From: Peptococcaceae bacterium UBA3933
Lineage (GTDB): Bacteria > Bacillota > Peptococcia > Peptococcales > BICA1-8
Direction: 5' to 3'
NCBI GenBank assembly: GCA_002385805.1
Contig: DGEF01000036.1
Coordinates: 1-12,422 of the forward strand
Length of the DNA stretch: 12,422 nucleotides
The first letter of the stretch is position 1. Each line of letters begins with the position of its first letter. The translations under genes were made by a program, and so were the position numbers. Below the pieces are notes generated by a model, which was not told the origin of the DNA, did not search any database, and saw nothing but the letters and a program-made list of their open reading frames with translations. Of this stretch, positions 1-7,200 are shown piece after piece.

Positions 1-537
1 GGTTTTCATTTGTAAATCCCGGGCCGAAAGGTCATTACCAACACAGTAACCAAATACTTTGGTTAATGCTTCTTCTTGACTAACGTTTTGTGCGGTTTCG
101 CCTATAACGATTACCAACTCCACTTCATAGTCCATTTTTTGTGCAACCTTGGGGATGGTTACTGTACTATTATGGCCTGTTAAAGCATTATTAAATTTGC
201 TAAAGACTATAGGGATTACGGGGATGTCCATCTTAGACTCTATAGCATGTTGGCGATAGTTAAGACCGATGCAAAGTATTTTTTCCGGTTCAGGCACACA
301 TGGACCATAGGTTAACTTTGTTTCATCGAAGTAGAGATTATCCGTGTCATTTAAAGCTAACTCAATTAATTTATGTACTGTAGTTTTATGGTTGTTCCAA
401 TCTCTAATTAAATCCATAATTTTAGTAGGCACAGGATAATTAAATTTTCTGGCGGCTTTTTCTAAATCTAAAATTCCTTTTTCCGTTTGGATCCCTACAG
501 TACTAGAATCGTTTTGTAAAACATTAATTAATTTCAT
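1..537 (-). CDS. Fumarylacetoacetate hydrolase (FAH) family protein, C-terminus beyond window
   Basis: The first 179 residues are visible; the family is usually about 250-310 residues, so roughly the last third lies outside the window. The fold is recognised from CIGLNYRQHA (residues 93-98 onward), the FSKFNNALTGHN stretch, DYEVELVIVIG and VGNDLSARDLQ. By analogy with FAHD1-type enzymes, E138 and E140 (in DYEVEL) and D169 (in GNDLSARD) are the expected divalent-metal ligands, and all three are present. Members cleave C-C bonds or hydrate/decarboxylate 2-keto acids (acylpyruvates, oxaloacetate, 2-keto-4-pentenoate, homoprotocatechuate products); the substrate cannot be told here. The protein is cytoplasmic, with no signal peptide. 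The ATG at 535-537 follows a strong SD (GGAGAGAGGG on the minus strand, 542-551). It starts 21 bases after the coiled-coil gene, so the two are probably co-transcribed. Confidence 0.93.
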   Translation of the reverse strand, partial: MKLINVLQNDSSTVGIQTEKGILDLEKAARKFNYPVPTKIMDLIRDWNNHKTTVHKLIELALNDTDNLYFDETKLTYGPCVPEPEKILCIGLNYRQHAIESKMDIPVIPIVFSKFNNALTGHNSTVTIPKVAQKMDYEVELVIVIGETAQNVSQEEALTKVFGYCVGNDLSARDLQMKT

Positions 538-558
538 AAGGCCCTCTCTCCATATAAT

Positions 559-1095
559 TTATACGGTTCTTCTTCGCAATGTTCGGATCGCCACTTCATG
601 GTCGCCTAATATTTCACTGATAGAAGTTTGATTGTCTTTAATCTCGTTAACAGTTCCCTGAAGTTTTGCCAATTTAACCTGGAGGTTGTCCATTTCCGCT
701 TTGTGCACATCAGCTCTATGCTCTAAAGCTCTAAGTATATGAGTATTTTCCTGTTGTTGTTCCTTAATGGTGTCTATTTTAGCCTCCAAGCTATCGATTC
801 TAGTTTCAAGTTTACCAAATCTGTTTTCAAGATTATCGATTCGACTTTCAAGGGAGACAACTTTGTTTTCCAGCCTATCAATTCGAACTTCTAAATTATC
901 AATTCTGTTTTCTAGGTTACCGATTTTGTTTTCTAAACTATCTATTCTGTTTTCCAAACTACCGATTCTGTTTTCTAGGTTATCTATTCTGCCATCTAGG
1001 CTATCGATTCTGCTTTCCAACCTGTCTAATCGTGTAGTTACCTGGCTTTTGAAATCCCTAAATTCCGTTAGAAACTCTTTAAATAAATTCTCCAT
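559..1095 (-). CDS. Small protein with a long unbroken coiled coil, function unknown
   Basis: This 178-residue protein has no signal peptide or membrane segment. Residues 1-22 form a short amphipathic lead. Residues 23-110 form a continuous heptad array of the type LENRIDS, with Ile (rarely Val/Phe) at position a (30, 37, 44 ... 107) and Leu at position d (26, 33, 40 ... 103). The 3-4 spacing is not interrupted. In GCN4-type peptides, a=Ile with d=Leu favours parallel dimers, so a dimeric rod of about 13 nm is the simplest prediction. Residues 111-178 (containing LRALEHRADVHKAEMDNL and ending RTLRRRTV) are a non-heptad helical tail. I recall similar tails in uncharacterised Firmicute proteins but cannot name a family. 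The start is set by AGGAGG at 1107-1112, 11 bases upstream. It probably heads an operon with the FAH gene. Confidence 0.85.
   Translation of the reverse strand: MENLFKEFLTEFRDFKSQVTTRLDRLESRIDSLDGRIDNLENRIGSLENRIDSLENKIGNLENRIDNLEVRIDRLENKVVSLESRIDNLENRFGKLETRIDSLEAKIDTIKEQQQENTHILRALEHRADVHKAEMDNLQVKLAKLQGTVNEIKDNQTSISEILGDHEVAIRTLRRRTV
766..1029 (-). repeat. Degenerate 21-bp tandem repeat encoding the coiled-coil heptads
   Basis: About twelve imperfect 21-base units encode seven-residue blocks such as LENRIDS, LENKIGN, LENRIDN, LETRIDS and LEAKIDT. On the plus strand this appears as recurring CTATC(G)ATTCTG / TTTTCTA(A/G)G elements. Synonymous differences between units suggest an old array held by protein selection rather than a recent slippage product. 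The array also creates a long open frame on the opposite strand, which is only a mirror of the heptads. Confidence 0.8.
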
Positions 1096-1158
1096 CTTCT
1101 ATATATCCTCCTAGATATTTTCTAAGAGAAATTAAAAGTAGACAAGCCTTTATGTAAA

Positions 1159-1167
1159 ATTATACCA
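1159..1167 (-). promoter_or_regulatory. Extended -10 promoter element for the coiled-coil/FAH unit
   Basis: The minus strand reads TGGTATAAT (TG-N-TATAAT) in the gap between the carboxypeptidase stop codon and the coiled-coil start. No good -35 is visible at 17 bases, which is common for extended -10 promoters. A 7-bp inverted repeat (ATGTAAA at 1152-1158, TTTACAT at 1178-1184) flanks the -10 box and could be a repressor site. This is motif evidence only. Confidence 0.5.
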
Positions 1168-1190
1168 TATTTTTACCTTTACATATGTAC

Positions 1191-2036
1191 TTATTGGTCC
1201 AGATACTCTTCCAAAGTAAGTCCTTTTTCGCTAATTTCCATGGCTACAGCTTGTCCCACATAACGAATATGCCACGGTTCATAGATGTATCCTGTTATAT
1301 GGGTTTTATCTTGAGGATAGCGAATTATAAAGCCAAACCGGGGGGCATTTTCTGCTAACCATTTTCCTTCAGGTGTTTCCCCCAGTTTTGTGGAAAGAGT
1401 ATAGTTAACACTTGGTGCACTAATATCCATAGCCAAACCTGTCTGGTGTTCGCTTTCTCCGGGGCGGGCACTAAATTTATTGGCTTCTTCTTCTCCATTT
1501 TTCCGCACATTATTGGCAAAAATAGCTGCTTGGGTTTGATATGAACGGTATCCGGAGACACCTTTGAAAATAATATTATCCTCCAAGGCTTTGGCTACTA
1601 ATTCTTCCAAAGCTTGAGCTGCTTCTCGTCTCATTAATTTTTTAGGAGAATCTCCATCAAAAGAAAAAGGAATATTAGGAACAACCAGGTCACTGGGAAC
1701 ATAATCTTCTGTTAAAACCCATTCTTTATTTACTAAAACCAATATATCCTCAGGATTTTCAACTATTTTTTTCGTAATATGTATTGGGGGAGAGTTATCA
1801 GTTTCATTTAACTGTTCAGAATCTGGATTTTCCGTTTCAGCCCCCAGAACTTCTCTGGGGTCATTTTTTATATCTTTATCACTTTCTTCATTAAGTTCAT
1901 GCTGGCTTTCATTTTGTTCGTTGTAAGCACCAATATTCTCCTGTAAATTGGGGTTAAAGATGTAAAAGCCTAGGACAATTAAAAAAAGCATACCTATTGC
2001 TAATTTTTGTAGTTTGTTCATAATCTTTTTAGTCAA
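1191..2036 (-). CDS. VanY-type D-alanyl-D-alanine carboxypeptidase (peptidase M15B), membrane-anchored
   Basis: The predicted role is removal of the terminal D-Ala from peptidoglycan stem peptides outside the membrane. Layout of the 281 residues: a basic N-terminus and one hydrophobic segment (about 11-27) that could be an anchor or signal peptide; a low-complexity Glu/Asn/Asp linker (about 32-85); then the catalytic domain. That domain opens with VNKEWVLTEDYVPSDLVVP and carries GYRSYQTQA (162-170), SEHQTGLAMD (195-204) and EPWHIRYVG (253-261). H197, D204 and H256 are the expected zinc ligands, E253 the catalytic acid and R164 in the usual substrate-binding position, so it should be active. 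The frame opens at TTG (2034-2036), directly against an AAAGGAGA SD. An in-frame ATG at 2019-2021 would give 276 residues but sits about 16 bases from the SD; the start is uncertain by these five codons. Confidence 0.95.
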   Translation of the reverse strand: MTKKIMNKLQKLAIGMLFLIVLGFYIFNPNLQENIGAYNEQNESQHELNEESDKDIKNDPREVLGAETENPDSEQLNETDNSPPIHITKKIVENPEDILVLVNKEWVLTEDYVPSDLVVPNIPFSFDGDSPKKLMRREAAQALEELVAKALEDNIIFKGVSGYRSYQTQAAIFANNVRKNGEEEANKFSARPGESEHQTGLAMDISAPSVNYTLSTKLGETPEGKWLAENAPRFGFIIRYPQDKTHITGYIYEPWHIRYVGQAVAMEISEKGLTLEEYLDQ

Positions 2037-2113
2037 TCTCCTTTGTCTAATAAAGTCAGTTTATATTAAATTTCGACACGAGTAATGTTTTTCCTCTAAA
2101 TTATTACTGAAAG

Positions 2114-2119
2114 ATTATA
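2114..2119 (-). promoter_or_regulatory. Possible -10 box for the carboxypeptidase gene
   Basis: The minus strand carries a perfect TATAAT about 80 bases upstream of the carboxypeptidase start and downstream of the terminator of the preceding gene, so this gene probably has its own promoter. No convincing -35 hexamer stands 16-18 bases further upstream. The rest of the 172-base gap (2037-2208) shows nothing else recognisable apart from that terminator. Confidence 0.4.
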
Positions 2120-2147
2120 ATAAAAACAAACTTCGAATGTTAGTTGC

Positions 2148-2180
2148 AAAAAAAAAGGAGCCGGTTAGATAACCAGTCCC
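2148..2180 (-). terminator. Rho-independent terminator of the six-repeat protein gene
   Basis: Read on the minus strand, GGGACTGGTT pairs with AACCGGCTCC across an ATCT loop. This gives ten positions with one A-C mismatch and two G-U pairs, followed directly by nine U. It begins 28 bases after the stop codon of the gene at 2209-3324. Confidence 0.75.
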
Positions 2181-2208
2181 GTAGGAAATGAATTGAATAA
2201 AAATTAAA

Positions 2209-3324
2209 TTAACCTTGAGAGATGGCTCCTAAGGTATAAAGAATAATCCCGCGTAAAATGGCATTGATTTGACTTTGAGGGATACCGTGGTTTCGTAAGT
2301 TGGCTATAAGTTCTGGGTCAGAGGTTCGGAGATTTCTTAAGATCCTGGTCGCTTCTGTTTCCACATTAGTTGGAGGATTATTTAAATTAATACTTCTTAG
2401 TGTAAACAAAACTACTGATCTTATTATCTCAATTATCCTGTTGTGGGGTATGCCGAAGCCTTCCAGGTCAGTATAGATGTTTGTTTCATCTACAATTAAA
2501 TCGGTGATTCTAAGGACTTCTTGCTGAATTAAATCCGGATGTTGAGGTATAGGTGTGAAATTGTTTAAAGTGATGAGAATAATTTCTCTAAGGATTGTTC
2601 TGATCTGGTTGTTGGGAACGCCATAATTAACCAATTCCCTAATTAATCCAGGGTTAGTTAATCTAAATTGTTCATAAAGTTCTGTGGCCAGTTGTTCCGG
2701 ATTTGTTGGAGGCTGGGTTAAGTCCACATTTCTTAGGGTAAATAAAATTACGGTACGTACTATTTCCGGTACCCGGCTAACCGGTACTCCCAAATCTTCT
2801 AAGGTAGGTAGGATATTTGTATCGGCTTCGATAATACCCAGGATACGTGAAACCTCTTGTTCCAAATCTGTTGTCGGTGGAATTTCTTCAGGAGGAATTT
2901 CAACCGGTGGCTGTTCTTCTTCCGGTGGAAATTCCTCAGGGGGTATTTCTTCAGGGGGTAAGGGTACCGGCAATATAGTGGCTAAGGCAAAAGCAATCAC
3001 AATTCTTACTATCTCATTGGCTCTTTCCATGGGTACTCCCAAAGCCATCAACATAAAAAATATCCAAGGGTATTGAGCTTTTAAGGCATTTAATAAAGCT
3101 GTGGTTCTTTGAGCCGGTGTGCCCGGATAAAAGGGATAGTTTTTTACGACGAAAGAAACAATGAACCGAAAGAGAGAGTTAATTGTGAATCTGTGCAGAC
3201 CAAATCGCTCTAATTCTAAATACAGATAGCATAAATGTTGCTGAATTAGGCTCATTATGAGGTTAATATCACCTGGACAAGGTAGATCGGGGCCATGAAA
3301 CCGGCTTCTGGAACTCATCTGCAT
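2209..3324 (-). CDS. Six-copy helical repeat protein with Pro/Glu linker, function unknown
   Basis: I do not recognise this family. The 371-residue product has no clear signal peptide and no obvious catalytic motif. It consists of about six copies of a 50-55-residue unit whose core reads like L-x2-L/F-G-I/V-P-x3-R/I-x2-I-I/V-R-x-I/V-I/V-L-F-T-L. Copies lie at about residues 20-70, 72-118, 153-207, 208-263, 264-319 and 320-371. Between copies 2 and 3 is an acidic proline-rich linker (about 118-152) built on PPEEIPPEEF. Copies 1 and 2 are the most hydrophobic and diverged; copies 3+4 and 5+6 are a duplicated pair. The start is the ATG at 3322-3324, seven bases from AAGGAGG (3332-3338). An ATG two codons earlier sits against the SD and is unlikely. 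It has its own terminator and is divergent from the HD-hydrolase gene. Protein-protein scaffolding is a guess from the repeats alone. Confidence 0.8.
   Translation of the reverse strand: MQMSSRSRFHGPDLPCPGDINLIMSLIQQHLCYLYLELERFGLHRFTINSLFRFIVSFVVKNYPFYPGTPAQRTTALLNALKAQYPWIFFMLMALGVPMERANEIVRIVIAFALATILPVPLPPEEIPPEEFPPEEEQPPVEIPPEEIPPTTDLEQEVSRILGIIEADTNILPTLEDLGVPVSRVPEIVRTVILFTLRNVDLTQPPTNPEQLATELYEQFRLTNPGLIRELVNYGVPNNQIRTILREIILITLNNFTPIPQHPDLIQQEVLRITDLIVDETNIYTDLEGFGIPHNRIIEIIRSVVLFTLRSINLNNPPTNVETEATRILRNLRTSDPELIANLRNHGIPQSQINAILRGIILYTLGAISQG
2212..2868 (-). repeat. Duplicated ~110-residue two-repeat module inside the six-repeat gene
   Basis: The module at residues 153-263 (LEQEVSRILG..., LEDLGVP, VILFTLRNVDL, then LVNYGVPNNQIRTILREIIL) is matched in order by residues 264-371 (LIQQEVLRITD..., LEGFGIP, VVLFTLRSINL, then LRNHGIPQSQINAILRGIIL). 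Odd units share TNI-x-x-x-LE and NPPTN or QPPTN ends; even units share NxxLI and GIPQSQI-like cores. This indicates duplication of a preformed pair rather than of single units. It is seen at protein level; DNA identity looks moderate. Confidence 0.75.
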
Positions 3325-3352
3325 TTTCATACCTCCTTTACTAGTAGCTAAT

Positions 3353-3358
3353 ATTATA
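3353..3358 (-). promoter_or_regulatory. Possible -10 box for the six-repeat protein gene
   Basis: The minus strand has TATAAT about 29 bases upstream of the chosen start codon and 15 bases upstream of the SD. No good -35 is seen. The gap is shared with the divergent promoter of the HD-hydrolase gene. Confidence 0.4.
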
Positions 3359-3393
3359 ATATGAATAGGATTTTCCAAATGGTGTTACAAAAC

Positions 3394-3421
3394 TTGACAG
3401 TATTTTTTTATTGGTTAAAAT
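3394..3421 (+). promoter_or_regulatory. Sigma-A-type promoter of the HD-hydrolase gene
   Basis: A perfect TTGACA (3394-3399) is followed 16 bases later by TAAAAT (3416-3421). The expected transcription start near 3428 leaves a leader of about 45 bases before the chosen ATG at 3473. It also makes an in-frame ATG at 3422 unusable, which supports the shorter start. Confidence 0.7.
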
Positions 3422-3472
3422 ATGAAAATAGTGAGTATTCTAATATCAATTAAACGAAAGAAGGTTAATATA

Positions 3473-4054
3473 ATGGAAAAATATTTTCCTACCAGAGAAG
3501 AAGCTTTTGAACTGCTCAATGAATATATTAAAAGTGATAATCTAATTAAACACGCCTTAATGGTTGAGGCTGTTTTAAAGCATTTTGCCGAAATCTTAAA
3601 TGAACCAGATCCCGAAAAATGGGCCATTATCGGTTTGGTCCATGATTTAGATTATGAACAATACCCTGAACAACACTGTAAAAAGGTTAGAGAAATTTTG
3701 GAGGCTAGAAACTGGCCGGATGAGTATATTCGGGCTATCGAAAGTCATGGTTGGAAACTCTGCTCTGATGTGGAGCCTGTTCACACAATGGAAAAAGTAC
3801 TTTATACCATTGATGAACTAACAGGATTAATTGCGGCAACTGCTTTAATGCGACCGAGTAAGAGTATTTTAGATTTAAATGTTAAGTCTGTTAAAAAGAA
3901 ATGGAAACAAAAGAGTTTTGCGGCCGGGGTAAAACGGGAGGTTATTGAGGAAGGTGCAGAAAAACTAGGGCTGGATTTAGATAAGGTAATTGAAGAAACG
4001 ATTAAAGGTATGCAAAAGGTGGCTGAAGAAATCGGGCTTAAGGGAAGCTTATAG
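3473..4054 (+). CDS. Predicted HD-superfamily hydrolase (COG2316-like)
   Basis: This 193-residue cytoplasmic protein has the HD-domain metal signature in order: H27 (KHALMVEAV), H57-D58 (GLVHDLDYEQYP), H92 (ESHGW) and D114 (YTIDELTGLI). HD proteins of this type are metal-dependent phosphohydrolases; the substrate of this subfamily is not established to my knowledge. Downstream of D114 is the conserved ALMRPSKSI...LNVKSVKKKWKQKSFAAGV block and a helical C-terminus, so the domain fills the whole protein. The start is the ATG at 3473 with AAGAAGG eight bases before it. The frame stays open back to 3422, but that ATG lies on the promoter. The gene is monocistronic by its own promoter and terminator. 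Confidence 0.9.
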   Translation: MEKYFPTREEAFELLNEYIKSDNLIKHALMVEAVLKHFAEILNEPDPEKWAIIGLVHDLDYEQYPEQHCKKVREILEARNWPDEYIRAIESHGWKLCSDVEPVHTMEKVLYTIDELTGLIAATALMRPSKSILDLNVKSVKKKWKQKSFAAGVKREVIEEGAEKLGLDLDKVIEETIKGMQKVAEEIGLKGSL

Positions 4055-4060
4055 TCACCA

Positions 4061-4096
4061 AACCCATTCCGATTAGGGATGGGTTATTTTGTCTTT
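4061..4096 (+). terminator. Terminator after the HD-hydrolase gene
   Basis: AACCCAT (4061-4067) pairs with ATGGGTT (4079-4085), with further CC/GG pairing inside the loop. It is followed by the T-rich run ATTTTGTCTTT. The hairpin starts six bases after the stop codon. The U-tract is imperfect, so efficiency is uncertain. Confidence 0.65.
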
Positions 4097-4251
4097 GACC
4101 AGGTTGAGGAAAGAAGGAAAATTGTAATCATTTCTAGAATAACATAGTAATGTAAAAAGGTTATTATGCACCTTAAATGCCGTAGAACTTTTTCTTTTTT
4201 ATAGTGTGGATTAAACCTCTGTAAGATAAAGATAAAGTGGGGGTATAATAA

Positions 4252-7200
4252 ATGCTATATCTAGGGCTTGATGTAGGTTCAACAACGGTAAAACTGGTAG
4301 CATTGGATGAGGCATATAATGTTGTTTACAATAAATATCAGCGTCATTTTTCCAATATCAAGGATACAATTGTTGAACTGATAACAGAAACTTATCAAAT
4401 TTTTAAAGGATCTAAGGTTACTATCATGGTAACCGGTTCTGCGGGAATGTCTATCTCCGAAAAACTGGAGATCCCGTTTATTCAGGAAGTAATTGCTTGT
4501 ACCAAAGCCGTTGAAACATTTATACCGGAAACTGATGTAGCCATTGAATTAGGTGGAGAAGATGCCAAAATTACTTATTTTGATGATACAAGAGAGCAAA
4601 GGATGAATGGAACTTGCGCCGGCGGGACCGGGGCTTTTATTGACCAAATGGCTACTTTGTTAAAGACTGATGCCCAAGGTTTAAATGAGCTGGCCAAAAA
4701 TCACAAGGTAATATACCCTATTGCTTCCAGATGTGGAGTTTTTGCGAAAACTGATGTGCAACCACTTTTAAATGAAGGGGCAAATAAGGAAGATATCGCA
4801 GCTAGTATTTTCCAGGCGGTAGTGAATCAAACCATCAGTGGTTTAGCTTGTGGCAAGCCCATTAGAGGTAATGTTGCCTTTTTAGGTGGGCCCTTATACT
4901 TCTTGTCGGAATTAAGAAAGCGATTTATTGAAACCTTAAAACTAAAAGAAGAAAATGTAATCTTTCCGGCTCTTTCTCAATATTTCGTGGCTATTGGTGC
5001 TGCTCTTGCTTCTAAGGAGACAAAGCCCTTTTCCTTTAAATTAATTTATGATCGGTTACCTAATTTACGGGCAGGCTTAGAGGAAAAGGCATTACTAGCC
5101 CCTCTTTTTAAAGATTTAAAAGAGTATGAAGCTTTTTGCAAACGGCATGGCCAGTATAAAGTAAAAAGAGCCGAATTAGCAAAGGTACAGGGAAATTGTT
5201 TTCTAGGTATTGATGCCGGTTCTACTACAACTAAATTAGCCCTTATTGATGCTGAAGGTAATTTAGTTTATTCCCATTATAGCAGTAATGAAGGAAGTCC
5301 TCTGCAATCTACAATAAAAGCCTTAAAAGATTTGTATAAGATTTTACCTAGCGGAGCAAAGATCGCTTATTCAGGGGTTACCGGTTACGGAGAAGCTTTA
5401 ATCAAATCTGCTCTATGTGTGGATATTGGAGAAATTGAAACTGTGGCCCATCATAAAGCCGCTGATTTCTTCTTACCCGGTGTTGATTTTGTGCTGGATA
5501 TTGGCGGGCAGGATATGAAATGCATGTATATTAAGGATGGGGTTATTAACTCTATTATGCTCAATGAAGCCTGTTCTTCCGGATGTGGTTCTTTTATTGA
5601 AACCTTTGCTCATTCTTTAAATATGAGTGTAGAGGAATTTGCCAGGATTGGTATTTTAGCTGAAAACCCTGTTGACCTTGGAACCCGCTGTACAGTTTTC
5701 ATGAATTCCAAGGTAAAACAAGCCCAAAAAGAAGGAGCTACCGTAGGCGATATTTCGGCAGGTATTGCCTATTCGGTGATTAAAAACGCTCTCTTTAAAG
5801 TTATTAAGTTAAGGAATCCTGAACAATTAGGTAAAAAAATAGTGGTCCAAGGCGGCACTTTTTATAATGATGCTGTTTTAAGGAGTTTGGAGATTATTGC
5901 CGATAAAGAAGTAATACGACCGGATATTGCAGGTATAATGGGTGCTTTTGGCATGGCACTTATTGCCCGGGAAAGGTATAAAGGGCAAGAGACAACTTTA
6001 CTCAAAGAACAGGAAATAGGTAACTTCACCAATGAAATAAGCATGCGGCACTGTGGTTTATGTGGTAACAATTGCCTTCTGACTATAAATAAATTTTCGG
6101 ATAACCGGGAGTTTATCTCCGGTAACCGTTGTGAGCGTGGGGCAGGCTTAGAAAGAAGAGAAAACTCTTTACCTAACTTATTTCAGTATAAATATCGAAG
6201 ATTATTTAGTTATAAACCGTTAAGTACTGAAAAGGCTGTGCGTGGAACTATCGGTCTTCCCCGGGTCTTGAATATGTATGAACACTATCCTTTTTGGTTT
6301 ACGTTTTTTACTGAATTAGGTTTTAGGGTAGTTTTATCACAACGTTCTTCCAAAAAAATATATGAATTAGGAATAGAGACCATTGCTTCTGAATCTCTGT
6401 GTTATCCTGCTAAGTTGGCTAACGGTCATATTATGAACCTGATTAACAAAGGTGTTAAAACGATTTTTTATCCCTGTATTCCCAAAGACAAAAAGGAAGA
6501 CTTAGAGGCAGATAATAACTACAGTTGTCCTATAGTTACTTCCTATCCGGAAGCCATCAAAGCAAATATGGATATATTACATAGAGGAGATATACGTTTT
6601 CTTCACCCCTTTTTACCAATGGACGCACCGGACCGGTTAGTCCAGAGACTGTATGAGGAACTGGAAATTTTCAATATTCCTAAAAGAGAGATTCAGAAAG
6701 CAGTAGAGAAGGCTTATAAGGAACTGGATAATTTTAGAAAAGATATGCGCCGTGAAGGGGAAAAAGCTCTTGAATATCTTAAGGAAACAGGGCAGAAAGG
6801 TATAGTTTTGGCTGGGAGACCCTATCATCTGGATCCGGAAATTAATCACGGTATACCGGAGTTAATCACTTCTTTAGGGCTAGCTGTACTAACCGAAGAT
6901 TCTGTAGCCCATTTAGGTAAAGTAGAGCGACCCTTAACTGCAGTAGACCAGTGGGTTTATCATTCCCGCCTTTATAGAGCGGCCAGTTTTGTGGCTACGC
7001 AAAAGGACCTGGAATTAGTTCAACTAAACTCTTTCGGTTGTGGTCTGGATGCTATTACTACTGAACAAGTAGAAGAAATATTAGAACGTTTCGATAAACT
7101 ATATACTTTGATTAAGATTGATGAAATTAACAACTTAGGTGCGGCCAGGATTCGCATTCGCTCTTTATTAGCGGCTATGCAGGAAAGAGAAAACCATGGC

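Noticed and set aside
767..1114. 115-codon open frame on the plus strand rich in SKLSILFS repeats
   Set aside because: It is the exact antisense of the coiled-coil heptads; the repeat keeps the opposite strand open. It has no SD and its low-complexity Leu/Ser composition is an artefact.
2684..3076. 130-codon plus-strand open frame with a Gly/Ser-rich stretch
   Set aside because: It is a shadow of the Pro/Glu linker and flanking repeats of the minus-strand gene; GGS-type codons are the complement of Pro/Glu codons.
3422..3472. Upstream extension of the HD-hydrolase to an ATG at 3422
   Set aside because: That ATG lies on the -10 region of the TTGACA promoter and lacks an SD; the ATG at 3473 has an SD and begins where family similarity would be expected.
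4157..4205. Riboswitch or attenuator in the leader of the large activase-like gene
   Set aside because: Only a five-pair AAGGT/ACCTT hairpin and a T-rich run are visible; no known aptamer core or anti-terminator pair could be built.
4244..4249. TATAAT just before the large gene's start codon
   Set aside because: It sits between SD and ATG with no -35; transcription would begin inside the coding region.
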